Below, one piece after another: positions 57,312 through 64,000 of a stretch of DNA of 64,000 bases. The notes under the pieces are model-generated. The model was not told where the DNA came from. It ran no database searches and saw nothing but the letters and a program-made list of their open reading frames with translations. The stretch comes from Desulfosporosinus sp049943955 (GTDB lineage Bacteria > Bacillota > Desulfitobacteriia > Desulfitobacteriales > Desulfitobacteriaceae). Position 1 is the first letter of the stretch; each line of letters starts with the position of its first letter. The translations under genes and the position numbers were made by a program. The stretch spans positions 1 through 64,000 of the forward strand of contig NZ_JBNFTW010000007.1 in NCBI RefSeq assembly GCF_049943955.1, given 5' to 3'.

Positions 57312-58115
57312 ATGTCACTGGATAATCCTTTGGAAGTTTACAAATTGCTCCCTAGATCAAATTGCAGACAATGCGGCTTGGCAACTTGTCTTGCCTTTGC
57401 TGCAGCAGTAATTAAGGGAGAAAAACAGTTCACTGGATGCCCTCATTTAGAGAGGACGCTTATTCAGGAATTAGAAGGAAAGATCGTTCGCCAATCGACC
57501 CCGGAAGAGCAATTGAAGCAAGTTCTTGTACCTTTGAAAAATGAAATCAGTAAGATAAACTTTCCCGCATCAGTAGAACGGTTAGGGGCTGCTCTTTCCG
57601 GAGATAAGCTGATCATCAAATGTTTGGGAAAGGATTTTGGCGTTGATTCTGAAGGAAATGTTATCTCTGACTGTCATATTAATGTCTGGGTAATAGTGCC
57701 TTTGCTCAACTATACTATTTACAGTGCCGGGAAAGTTCCTACCGGGAATTGGGTTCATTTCAGAGAACTAAGTAAAGAGACTGTATGGAATACATTCTTT
57801 GAGCAACGTTTTGAAAAACCTTTAAAACAACTTACCGATGATCATCCAGACCTGATTGAAGATATGATTCATATTTTCAGCGGCAAACCTGTTCCAACAA
57901 GTTTTGAAGCAGATATTTCTCTTGCCTTGTATCCCTTGCCTAAAGTTCCTTTACTCCTTTGTTACACGAAACCAACAGAGGACATTGAATCAAAATTAAA
58001 TGTATTTTTCGATGAGACTGCAGAAGTTAATCTCCAGCTGGATTCAATTTATAGGTTGTGTGTTGGCCTTTTAGTGATGTTTCAAAAGATTGCCTTACGA
58101 CATTTAAAATCTTAA
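57312..58115 (+). CDS. FeS-domain protein with DUF3786
   Basis: 267 residues. N-terminal [4Fe-4S] domain of the ACS/CODH corrinoid-protein type, LLPRSNCRQCGLATCLAFA then FTGCP (C-x2-C-x4-C-x16-C). The remainder matches the DUF3786 pattern (LSGDKLIIKCLGKDFGVDSE, VWVIVPLLNYTI, GNWVHFRELS, FEADISLALYPLPKVPLLLC). Function unknown; likely cytoplasmic electron-transfer or cofactor-related. ATG 57312 lies 8 nt after GGGGGTGG; GTG 57300 abuts the site. Confidence 0.78.
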   Translation: MSLDNPLEVYKLLPRSNCRQCGLATCLAFAAAVIKGEKQFTGCPHLERTLIQELEGKIVRQSTPEEQLKQVLVPLKNEISKINFPASVERLGAALSGDKLIIKCLGKDFGVDSEGNVISDCHINVWVIVPLLNYTIYSAGKVPTGNWVHFRELSKETVWNTFFEQRFEKPLKQLTDDHPDLIEDMIHIFSGKPVPTSFEADISLALYPLPKVPLLLCYTKPTEDIESKLNVFFDETAEVNLQLDSIYRLCVGLLVMFQKIALRHLKS

Positions 58116-58178
58116 AGAAAGCTAAGATTTAAAATTTCAGCAATGAGATAAACGATTACTATATGGGAGGGAAAATCT

Positions 58179-58499
58179 ATGATTTTATCGACAACCCCGT
58201 CTATTGAAGGACATCATATTACCTCGTATTTAGGTATTGTAACCGGAGAAGCTATTATGGGTGCCAACATTATGCGAGATATATTTGCCAGTATTACGGA
58301 TATTATTGGCGGACGCTCAGGTGCTTATGAAGAGAAACTGCAGGATGCGCGAAGTGTAGCTTTAAGAGAGTTAGAAGAGCGGGCAGCACGAATAGGGGCT
58401 AATGCGGTCGTCGGAATTGATTTGGATTATGAAGTGATTGGTCAAAATGGCAGTATGCTAATGGTTAGTGCTTCTGGTACAGCCGTACATGTTGAATAG
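58179..58499 (+). CDS. YbjQ/UPF0145 family protein
   Basis: 106 residues, full length for the family: STTPSIEGHHITSYLGIVTG, GGRSGAYEEKLQDARSVAL, LEERAARIGANAVVGIDLDY. Pentameric small protein family sometimes called heavy-metal-binding; role unknown. ATG follows GGGAGGG. The next small membrane-protein gene begins 30 bp later, probably same operon. Confidence 0.9.
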   Translation: MILSTTPSIEGHHITSYLGIVTGEAIMGANIMRDIFASITDIIGGRSGAYEEKLQDARSVALRELEERAARIGANAVVGIDLDYEVIGQNGSMLMVSASGTAVHVE

Positions 58500-58529
58500 T
58501 TTATTACATTGTCCCTAAAAGGAGGATAT

Positions 58530-58787
58530 ATGGCAAAATTTTATAAAGTTCTTTGGTATTTGGCGATTTTGGTCTTTGTCATTACAATGGCTGCTTTCAC
58601 CATGGGAATTCTATTAATGGGTGTTCTTCTTGTCGGAACAATAGGGATTTTACGTCTTTATTGGAAAAGAAAACATTACCGAAGTTTTAACAAGCATAAC
58701 AATCACAATCATTTTGCCTCTGGTGAAATCATAGATATTACACCGAAGTCCTCAGCGTATAATGTTCATTTAAAGTTAAGGCGATAG
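58530..58787 (+). CDS. Small membrane protein of unknown function
   Basis: 85 residues with two close hydrophobic segments (LWYLAILVFVITMAAFTMGI, LLMGVLLVGTIGILRLYW) and a basic, His/Asn-rich tail (RSFNKHNNHNHFASG). AAAGGAGG before ATG 58530 decides the start. I do not recognise it. A terminator follows. Confidence 0.7.
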   Translation: MAKFYKVLWYLAILVFVITMAAFTMGILLMGVLLVGTIGILRLYWKRKHYRSFNKHNNHNHFASGEIIDITPKSSAYNVHLKLRR

Positions 58788-58800
58788 CCATAGTCATAGC

Positions 58801-58833
58801 AAACAGCCTCCTCGCAATGAGGGGGCTGTTTTT
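58801..58833 (+). terminator. Terminator after the UPF0145 pair
   Basis: AACAGCC-rich stem (58801-58813 with 58819-58831), then TTTTT. Confidence 0.88.
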
Positions 58834-58851
58834 GAATCGTCTCAGTAACCA

Positions 58852-59061
58852 TTAACGTGCCCTTCTAAAAGGCATTCGCGGAGCTGATTGAAATCTGCTC
58901 CCAAGGTCCTCATAGGAATTAATCCCCTTTTTAGCTAAGAAGCGTTGCATACCGTAAGGCATCGCTCGATTAGATTGATTTAAGAACTCAGTATTTCCTC
59001 CCGCATCCTGGCCTCCGAGTTCTCCACCTTGATTTAACGCCCGATTTCTACCAAGAAACAT
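58852..59061 (-). CDS. Small basic protein of unknown function, possibly spore-related
   Basis: 69 residues from ATG 59061 (MFLGRNRALNQGGELGGQDA), with a perfect GAAGGAGGTG site 7 nt upstream. Rich in Gly, Asn, Gln and Arg; FLNQSNRAMPYGMQRFLAKK in the middle and an Arg-rich end. Composition recalls small spore proteins, but I see no defining motif. Confidence 0.65.
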   Translation of the reverse strand: MFLGRNRALNQGGELGGQDAGGNTEFLNQSNRAMPYGMQRFLAKKGINSYEDLGSRFQSAPRMPFRRAR

Positions 59062-59682
59062 TTTTGGCACCTCCTTCAATAACCAATATATGCCATTTGC
59101 GGTGTGTTTGTTTTAATATCATGTTCGTATAGCAAAATTAGTAAACTGACTTTTACGATTAATCATTAAAATTTCCGAGATTTATTGAAAGGTGAATCAT
59201 CGCACGCATGTCGGTGTTACTTTATTGTGACTCAATATTATCACATCAACCCACGTGGAGACTGTCAGAAGATTAAGTAACAGACACTCTGAATGCGCCT
59301 GTAGCAAGGGCTTCAGTTTTGGGTATTTTCTCAAATAGAAAAAAATGTGAAGGTTGTGCTAAGACTGCGTCCTTCCTTGGCCTCCGCCTATGCTGGCGGT
59401 GGTCTTTTTTGAGTGTGATGGAACGCTGTGTAGCAAGCAACTTTTATGCACGGTGTGGATAGGGGTTAAGGTGGTATTGATAAAATCAAAGTCGTAGCCG
59501 TCGTTGTTATTTGTATATGTTATTGATCTGCAGTATTTTAAAGATTTCCACAAATAAATATAACTATTAATAAATAAAGGAAACAAAGAGGATGTATGGA
59601 ATATTTTAAATATATAGGATTATTGTAACGGTTTATCTATTATAATTTACTAATTTAAATATTGGAGAGGAGCATTTACACA
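59062..59682. other. AT-rich spacer with one strong terminator
   Basis: GGCCTCCGCC (59379-59388)/GGCGGTGGTC (59395-59404) with six T ends some rightward transcript, although no gene is recognisable upstream in 59100-59370. Nothing else supported. Confidence 0.5.
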
Positions 59683-60162
59683 TTGGCTGCTGTTTTGACT
59701 ACCGACGTAAACCCCGGACAATCAAAGAGCTTTTCTAATGGAAATATTGTTGTGTCTGCAACTAAAGTAACTGAATCTAAATTAGCTCCCGTATCTGGTA
59801 TCAACAACATTTCTGCTTCTGGTGATATAGTAAAGAGGGCTACCTACCAGCGTACTGTAACTGAATTTGGTATTGAAGTGTTTCAAACAACAAATTGGGT
59901 TCAATATGTTTACAATGGTACTACAATTAAAGAAATTCAAGGTTACGATGCTTATACATCGATAAACCTTAACCCCACAGTTACTACTGAATGGGACGGT
60001 AAAATGGCTTGGGGCGTTGGTACTAACACTGTAAACACTTGTGGTGACGTACATTATGGTTTTTTCTACAAAGACATAGGAATACGTTATGCCAACGCAA
60101 CAATTGGACTTTGGGTAAATGTCGCGAATAACACAAGTAGCGGTTACTTTAATGAATTATAA
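59683..60162 (+). CDS. Unknown protein resembling a secreted protein without its signal peptide
   Basis: 159 residues, Thr/Ser/Asn/Gly-rich and strand-rich: GQSKSFSNGNIVVSATKVT, VTEFGIEVFQTTNWVQYVYN, WDGKMAWGVGTNTVNTCGDV, ANATIGLWVNVANN. The composition is that of an exported protein, but the sequence opens directly at AAVLTTDVNPGQ, as if just after a signal-peptide cleavage site. Start TTG 59683 is 10 nt after GGAGAGGAG; a TTG at 59662 overlaps that site. Either a leaderless variant or an N-terminal truncation. Base use is more AT-rich than neighbours. Not recognised. Confidence 0.6.
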   Translation: MAAVLTTDVNPGQSKSFSNGNIVVSATKVTESKLAPVSGINNISASGDIVKRATYQRTVTEFGIEVFQTTNWVQYVYNGTTIKEIQGYDAYTSINLNPTVTTEWDGKMAWGVGTNTVNTCGDVHYGFFYKDIGIRYANATIGLWVNVANNTSSGYFNEL

Positions 60163-60178
60163 TTAGAGAAACTAGAAA

Positions 60179-60218
60179 ACAAGTCATTCATAAAGTCTAT
60201 GAATGACTTGTTTAAGCT
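60179..60218 (+). terminator. Terminator after the exported-like protein
   Basis: A perfect 14-bp stem ACAAGTCATTCATA/TATGAATGACTTGT, then a weak TTTAAGCTTTTG tract. Confidence 0.75.
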
Positions 60219-60267
60219 TTTGTATTCTATAAATTCCTAATAATAGGTATAAGAAGAGGTGCAAAAA

Positions 60268-60462
60268 ATGAATATAGGTTTTGGTGTAGGTCCAAATGCT
60301 GGAGAAACGCCCCCCGCTATTATTTCTCTTATGGTAATCATTTTCGCGATTTTCTTTTTTGTGAGTGTATTAAAATATATGAAGAAAAAAATTGAGTTGG
60401 ATAAACAAAAAATCGAACAAATTAATATGCTTATTGAGATTTTTAAGAACGTTAAAGATTAA
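60268..60462 (+). CDS. Small single-helix membrane protein
   Basis: 64 residues from ATG 60268 after AAGAGGTG: a Gly/Pro start (GFGVGPNAGETPP), one helix (AIISLMVIIFAIFFFVSVL), then a Lys/Glu/Ile-rich coiled-coil-like tail (KKKIELDKQKIEQINMLIEI). Unknown function. Confidence 0.65.
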   Translation: MNIGFGVGPNAGETPPAIISLMVIIFAIFFFVSVLKYMKKKIELDKQKIEQINMLIEIFKNVKD

Positions 60463-60465
60463 TGA

Positions 60466-60503
60466 ACGGCTTAAGGGTTTCCCGATGGGCAACCCTTGGC
60501 CGT
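60466..60503. terminator. Long GC-rich hairpin after the small membrane gene
   Basis: ACGGC-TT-AAGGGTT pairs with AACCCTT-G-GCCGT. The following GGGTTATTTT gives only a weak T tract. Confidence 0.5.
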
Positions 60504-60569
60504 GGGTTATTTTGATATTCATTCATAATATAGTTGAGTAACCCACAGTTCGTCAATTGCATATTTTCC

Positions 60570-60608
60570 AAATAATAAAACGCTGCCTGATTGGTCTTCA
60601 GACAGCGT
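60570..60608 (-). terminator. Terminator of the DUF2680-like gene
   Basis: On the minus strand ACGCTGTCTGA pairs with TCAGGCAGCGT (one mismatch), followed by TTTTATTATTT. Confidence 0.85.
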
Positions 60609-60629
60609 CAATATTAACGTGTAAACCGT

Positions 60630-61070
60630 TTAAGGATATAAACCAAGCCTGCAACCCATTCCCTTACCGCTTCCCATTCTATTTCCTGAGCCGCGTCCCA
60701 TACCTTGTCCTCCCATGAGTCCGGAACAATTGCCGGTTCCATCACATAAGGCTTGATTGCTTTTTATTGCTGTATAAAGTTGATCCGCCTGTTGTTGGGT
60801 TAATTGGCCATCCTTAACTCTTTGATCAAGTATGGCCTTTTTTTGTTCTAACATTTGAGCTTGAAATTCTTCCAACTTTCCGGCTTCTTTAGCAATAGTT
60901 CCATAAGTTTTACCTGAAGCTCTTTCTTGATTGACAGCAGTGATTGATTGTCCCGTGACACTTGCCGCTATGTCCGCAGGTGTTTGATTTACAGCGGCAT
61001 AAGCTGTCCCGGCAATCCCCAACATTCCCAACACAGTTAGGGAAACTGCAAGCTTTTTGTAGATTTTCAT
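60630..61070 (-). CDS. Secreted DUF2680-like protein with Gly/Met-rich tail
   Basis: 146 residues. A signal peptide (KKLAVSLTVLGMLGIAGTAYA) is cleaved about residue 26. The middle is helical (TPADIAASVTG, GKTYGTIAKEAGKLEEFQAQ, VKDGQLTQQQADQLYTAI), the pattern of DUF2680 envelope proteins. The last 30 residues are Gly/Met/Arg-rich (GGQGMGRGSGNRMGSGKGMG) with Cys before and after. ATG 61070 follows GAAAGGATG. It is divergent from a two-component system whose sensor has a similar Gly/Met-rich loop. Confidence 0.8.
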   Translation of the reverse strand: MKIYKKLAVSLTVLGMLGIAGTAYAAVNQTPADIAASVTGQSITAVNQERASGKTYGTIAKEAGKLEEFQAQMLEQKKAILDQRVKDGQLTQQQADQLYTAIKSNQALCDGTGNCSGLMGGQGMGRGSGNRMGSGKGMGCRLGLYP

Positions 61071-61119
61071 CAATCCACATCCTTTCAATAATTTATTACA
61101 GTTTTAGCTTACAAAGAAA

Positions 61120-61186
61120 TTGTGGCAAAATTGTGGCAAAACTTTGAACCCGTTTTGACATTAAGTGTGCCACAAATTTGTCACAA
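61120..61186. promoter_or_regulatory. Operator-like repeats between the DUF2680-like gene and the two-component system
   Basis: TTGTGGCAAAA occurs twice in perfect tandem (61120-61130, 61131-61141), the spacing usual for OmpR-family sites. TGCCACAA (61168-61175) and TTGTCACAA (61178-61186) add inverted copies. An extended -10 (TGGTAAAAT, 61203-61211) lies just downstream, so the response regulator probably controls its own operon and perhaps the divergent gene. Confidence 0.65.
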
Positions 61187-61235
61187 TCATGAAACGAATT
61201 AATGGTAAAATTAATTTAGAGTAGGGGGGGATATT

Positions 61236-61928
61236 ATGAAGAAGTTTCTTCTAATTGCCGATGATAATGAGGGTATCCTCGATATCTTAAAAACCTATGT
61301 GAGTAAAGAAGGCTATAACCCCATCGTTGCCCGTGATGGGGAAGAAACGCTCCTAAAATTTGCCGAGTATCAACCCGCGCTGATTCTCCTGGATGTTCTG
61401 ATGCCTAAGAAGAATGGTTTTACAGTCTGTCAGGAAATCCGTCAAAATTCAACGGTGCCTATTATTATGATTACCGCAAAAGGGGAAGATGGGGATCGAA
61501 TCATGGGCTTGGATATCGGTGCAGATGACTATATTGTCAAGCCTTTCAGCCCCGGTGAAGTCATGGCCCGAGTCCGAGCCGTTCTGAGAAGGCTTGATAT
61601 TTCAGAGGAACAAAGCAGCGACGTGATTCGGTACCCTGGGCTTGTTATTAATCTTTCAGATTACGAAGTACTAATTGAGGAACGGTCTATTTCCTTAACG
61701 AAAAAGGAACTTGAACTTTTATGGGTTTTAGCCTCGAACCCGGGAAAAGTTTTTTCGAGAGACAACCTTCTCAACAGTGTTTGGGGCTATGAATATTTTG
61801 GCGATGCACGTACCGTGGATACTCATATTAAAAGACTAAGATCGAAAATGAACATTCCTGCCAAACTTCCTTGGGATATTAAGACGATATGGGGTGTTGG
61901 TTATAAGTTCGAGTCTCAGAATCGCTGA
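61236..61928 (+). CDS. OmpR/PhoB-family response regulator
   Basis: 230 residues. Receiver domain (1-120) with the acidic pair in LIADDNE, phospho-Asp in ALILLDVLMPKKNG, the Thr in IIMITAKGE and Lys in DDYIVKPFSP. The C-terminal winged helix (about 130-228) has LTKKELELLWVLASNPG and DARTVDTHIKRLRSKM. ATG 61236 follows AGTAGGGGGGG. Overlaps the kinase gene by 35 bp as annotated. Confidence 0.95.
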   Translation: MKKFLLIADDNEGILDILKTYVSKEGYNPIVARDGEETLLKFAEYQPALILLDVLMPKKNGFTVCQEIRQNSTVPIIMITAKGEDGDRIMGLDIGADDYIVKPFSPGEVMARVRAVLRRLDISEEQSSDVIRYPGLVINLSDYEVLIEERSISLTKKELELLWVLASNPGKVFSRDNLLNSVWGYEYFGDARTVDTHIKRLRSKMNIPAKLPWDIKTIWGVGYKFESQNR

Positions 61929-63843
61929 CAAAATTGTTAACTTAATTAAAAACAAACTGGCAGTAAAATTGGCCTTAAGTGTTATCGTCATAATCACTAT
62001 ATGTATGATTGCCATTGGTGCCTTATTTATGCAGCTTTTTAAGCAATATGCCTTTGAGAGTCGAGAGAAAACAATGGTTACAAGTGCGAGAAGCATCGCT
62101 ACCATGGCGGCTGAAGTGATGGGCGATTCTGAAGGCAAGACAGCAGGCCCGAATAATCCCCTGAGAGGTTTTGGCGGTTATCTTCGTTCTCTCGATACCA
62201 TAACTGAGTCCAAGGTTTGGATTACGGATAACAAAGGGAACCCCACTATAATTTCCGGCGGCCTGCAAGGTCAAGGAATGGGACAAGGCCGGGGATTTGG
62301 TTATGGAGCAAGACAGGGAGGGCCTATGGGAAGCGGAGCCGGACAAGGTATTTTGACGAATGCAGGTCCGCTGCCTCCAGAGGCCGAAAGAGTAATTCAG
62401 GATGTTCTTCAAGGCCAGGAATCTACCAGTGAAAGTTTTAGCAGTCTGTATCATGAAGCCACGATTACTATTGGCGTTCCGATTTTCAATCATGAGCATA
62501 AGGTCATAGGGACAGTTCTTTTACATACCCCTGTGACAGGGGTTACCAGTGTTTTAGACAAGGCAGTCAGTATTCTAGCTGTCAGTCTATTAGCAGCGCT
62601 TTTATTAGCAGCTGCGCTGGGAGTCATGTACTCTATTCTTTTTACTCGTCCTCTCAAAGCAATGAACCGGACGGCTCTTGAAATTACTAAGGGGAATTAT
62701 CAGGCAAAGACAGGCATCAAACGAGGCGATGAAATAGGTCAGCTTGGGAATTCTCTCGACCTTTTGGCGAAAGAACTTGGTTCAACGATTAATCAACTCT
62801 TTCAGGAAAAGGGAAAACTCAAAGATATTATAGCCAGCATTTCTGAAGGAATTATCGCATTTAATTGTAATCTCGAGCCTGTAAGTATTAATTTTGCTCT
62901 CGCAGCCATCATGAATAGGAACGCCCCATATTCCTTAGACGATGTTGACAGAGATCTGCAGGAGTTAGAGATTAAACCTAAGATGGATCAAGTGCTGAAA
63001 ACCAAGGAAACTTTGCAGATTCTCCGCAATTGGTCGGATAAGGTACTGCGATTTACGATTTCCCCTATCATTGATAAGCATGATACCATTACTGGGTGTG
63101 TTGCTTCAGTTCAGGATATCAGCGAAAATGAGCGTCTCGAACAATTGCGCCGAGATTTCGTTGCTAATGTATCCCATGAATTTCGTACCCCTTTGACAGT
63201 CATTCGAGGGTATCTGGAAGCAATGGTCGATGGAACTCTGGATTCGCGACAGGATTTTCAGCATACTTACCACCAAATGCTCCAGGAAACTCATGGCTTA
63301 GAACGATTGGTTAAAGATCTTCTGGAACTTTCTCAGCTTCAATCAGGAAAAATATCGATAAGCCAGGAAGTAATTCATTTTCCAAGCCTGCTTGAAGATA
63401 CCATTAAAAATCTGCAAACTCTGGCTGCTAAAAAATCTATTAAATTAAGCTATTCAATGGGAGAAGAAATCCCTCCTTTTCTGGGAGACTACAATCGATT
63501 ACGCCAGCTTATTATTATTTTCCTGGACAATGCCATCACTCATTCCCCCACTAATAAATGTGTTTACATTGCGGCCAATTTGGAGGATAAGAATGCTTTG
63601 ATACTCCTGATAAAGGATGAAGGGTATGGCATTGCTGCAAATCAGCTGCCGCACATCTGGGAACGCTTTTACAAAGGAGATCAATCGCGAAACAGTAAAG
63701 GGACAGGACTTGGTTTAGCCATTGCTAAGGCCATAATCGAATTGCTGGAAGGTAAGATTGAGATCCAGAGCGAATTGAAGCAAGGTACTCAGGTAACTAT
63801 AAAGATTCCCCTTCAATTTCCCTCTTCCTCGCTGGTCGACTGA
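61894..63843 (+). CDS. Sensor histidine kinase with Gly/Met-rich extracytoplasmic loop
   Basis: Up to 649 residues. Helix 1 about 23-47, extracytoplasmic sensor 48-222 with a low-complexity stretch at 121-152 (GLQGQGMGQGRGFGYGARQG then GPMGSG), helix 2 about 224-250, HAMP 251-305, PAS-like 305-410, HisKA with His428 in FVANVSHEFRTPLTVIRGYL, and HATPase with FLDNAITHSP, DEGYGIA and GTGLGLAIAKAI. GTG 61894 is only the longest start and has no good ribosome site; the true start may be nearer 61930, coupled to the regulator's stop. The signal may be a metal or envelope state sensed with the secreted partner. Confidence 0.93.
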   Translation: MLVISSSLRIADKIVNLIKNKLAVKLALSVIVIITICMIAIGALFMQLFKQYAFESREKTMVTSARSIATMAAEVMGDSEGKTAGPNNPLRGFGGYLRSLDTITESKVWITDNKGNPTIISGGLQGQGMGQGRGFGYGARQGGPMGSGAGQGILTNAGPLPPEAERVIQDVLQGQESTSESFSSLYHEATITIGVPIFNHEHKVIGTVLLHTPVTGVTSVLDKAVSILAVSLLAALLLAAALGVMYSILFTRPLKAMNRTALEITKGNYQAKTGIKRGDEIGQLGNSLDLLAKELGSTINQLFQEKGKLKDIIASISEGIIAFNCNLEPVSINFALAAIMNRNAPYSLDDVDRDLQELEIKPKMDQVLKTKETLQILRNWSDKVLRFTISPIIDKHDTITGCVASVQDISENERLEQLRRDFVANVSHEFRTPLTVIRGYLEAMVDGTLDSRQDFQHTYHQMLQETHGLERLVKDLLELSQLQSGKISISQEVIHFPSLLEDTIKNLQTLAAKKSIKLSYSMGEEIPPFLGDYNRLRQLIIIFLDNAITHSPTNKCVYIAANLEDKNALILLIKDEGYGIAANQLPHIWERFYKGDQSRNSKGTGLGLAIAKAIIELLEGKIEIQSELKQGTQVTIKIPLQFPSSSLVD

Positions 63844-63924
63844 GCTCTGCGGAATATTTCCTGAGTAAAGCGCAGACGCTAGATCAAAAGCCAAAAATCA
63901 AGATAGGAAAGTTAAGGTGGATTC

Positions 63925-64000
63925 ATGGGCAAAGTGATTATTGTTGAAGGAAAAACAGACAAGCAGCGGTTACAACAAATTCTGGATGAACCTGTAGAAA
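63925..64000 (+). CDS. TOPRIM-domain protein, N-terminus only
   Basis: The frame opens at ATG 63925 after AAGGTGG and runs off the window: MGKVIIVEGKTDKQRLQQIL, DEPVE. VIIVEGKTDK is the TOPRIM glutamate motif, as in small RNase M5/DnaG-related TOPRIM proteins of Firmicutes. Too short to decide further. Confidence 0.65.
   Translation, partial: MGKVIIVEGKTDKQRLQQILDEPVE

Noticed and set aside
59359..59586. Minus-strand open frame of 75 codons
   Set aside because: It covers a terminator hairpin and an AT-rich spacer, with no ribosome site.
61155..61183. SigA promoter TTGACA-N17-TTGTCA before the response regulator
   Set aside because: The -35 is good but the -10 is poor; the extended -10 at 61203-61211 is the better candidate.

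Overview
The window looks like chromosome from a low-GC, spore-forming, sulfate-reducing Firmicute of the Desulfosporosinus/Desulfitobacterium kind. The reasons are AT-rich intergenic DNA, strong AGGAGG ribosome binding sites with frequent TTG/GTG starts, an AprA-like C-terminus at the left edge, two sigma-54 activators with matching -24/-12 promoters, a class III CoA-transferase/beta-oxidation cluster, cytochrome bd, a lipoteichoic-acid-synthase-like enzyme and a TPP riboswitch. The genus is inference; no rRNA or marker gene is present. No tRNA, rRNA or CRISPR array was seen.

Region 1 (1-13.1 kb) is the most unusual part. Downstream of the probable aprA end lie a split CHR-family transporter pair, a TauE/SafE-type exporter with a small membrane partner and a SulP permease. 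Among them are three paralogous UspA-like proteins and three paralogues of a soluble family I do not recognise. The large spacers carry four promoters of one design (CATATTG-N8-TAGACA-N17/18-extended -10). At least two spacers end in a hairpin with an opposing promoter, and one holds two tiny overlapping ORFs, which resembles a type I toxin-antitoxin cassette that has been copied and has decayed. I read this as a sulfur-oxyanion transport and stress island.

Region 2 (13.4-25.3 kb) is a sigma-54 fatty/organic-acid degradation locus: a PrpR_N-type activator, a CaiB-like CoA-transferase, an MFS importer, a long acyl-CoA dehydrogenase, then (second -24/-12 promoter) hydroxyacyl-CoA dehydrogenase, enoyl-CoA hydratase, thiolase and a PAS-type activator. 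Region 3 (25.3-37.9 kb) holds an M29 aminopeptidase, a cupin, a tellurite/Ter stress set (TerD-zinc ribbon-TerB fusion, YceG-like protein with three repeats, TelA), a DMT exporter, an ArsC/Spx-like protein, a MarR regulator and an OYE-type flavin/FeS oxidoreductase.

Region 4 (38-51.2 kb) encodes a type IIA topoisomerase pair (ParE/ParC type), an LTA-synthase-like sulfatase and cydABDC. Region 5 (51.2-57.2 kb) has RmuC, a TPP riboswitch with thiD, an SDR, a predicted long structured RNA of about 465 nt, and deoD. Palindromic MITE-like repeats recur at 20.2, 34.9, 35.6, 51.3, 53.3 and 54.3 kb and bracket marR and thiD as inverted pairs. Region 6 (57.3-64 kb) holds an FeS/DUF3786 protein, small proteins of unknown role, and a DUF2680 secreted protein divergent from an OmpR/histidine-kinase pair whose sensor loop shares its Gly/Met-rich composition. 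The window ends inside a TOPRIM protein gene.
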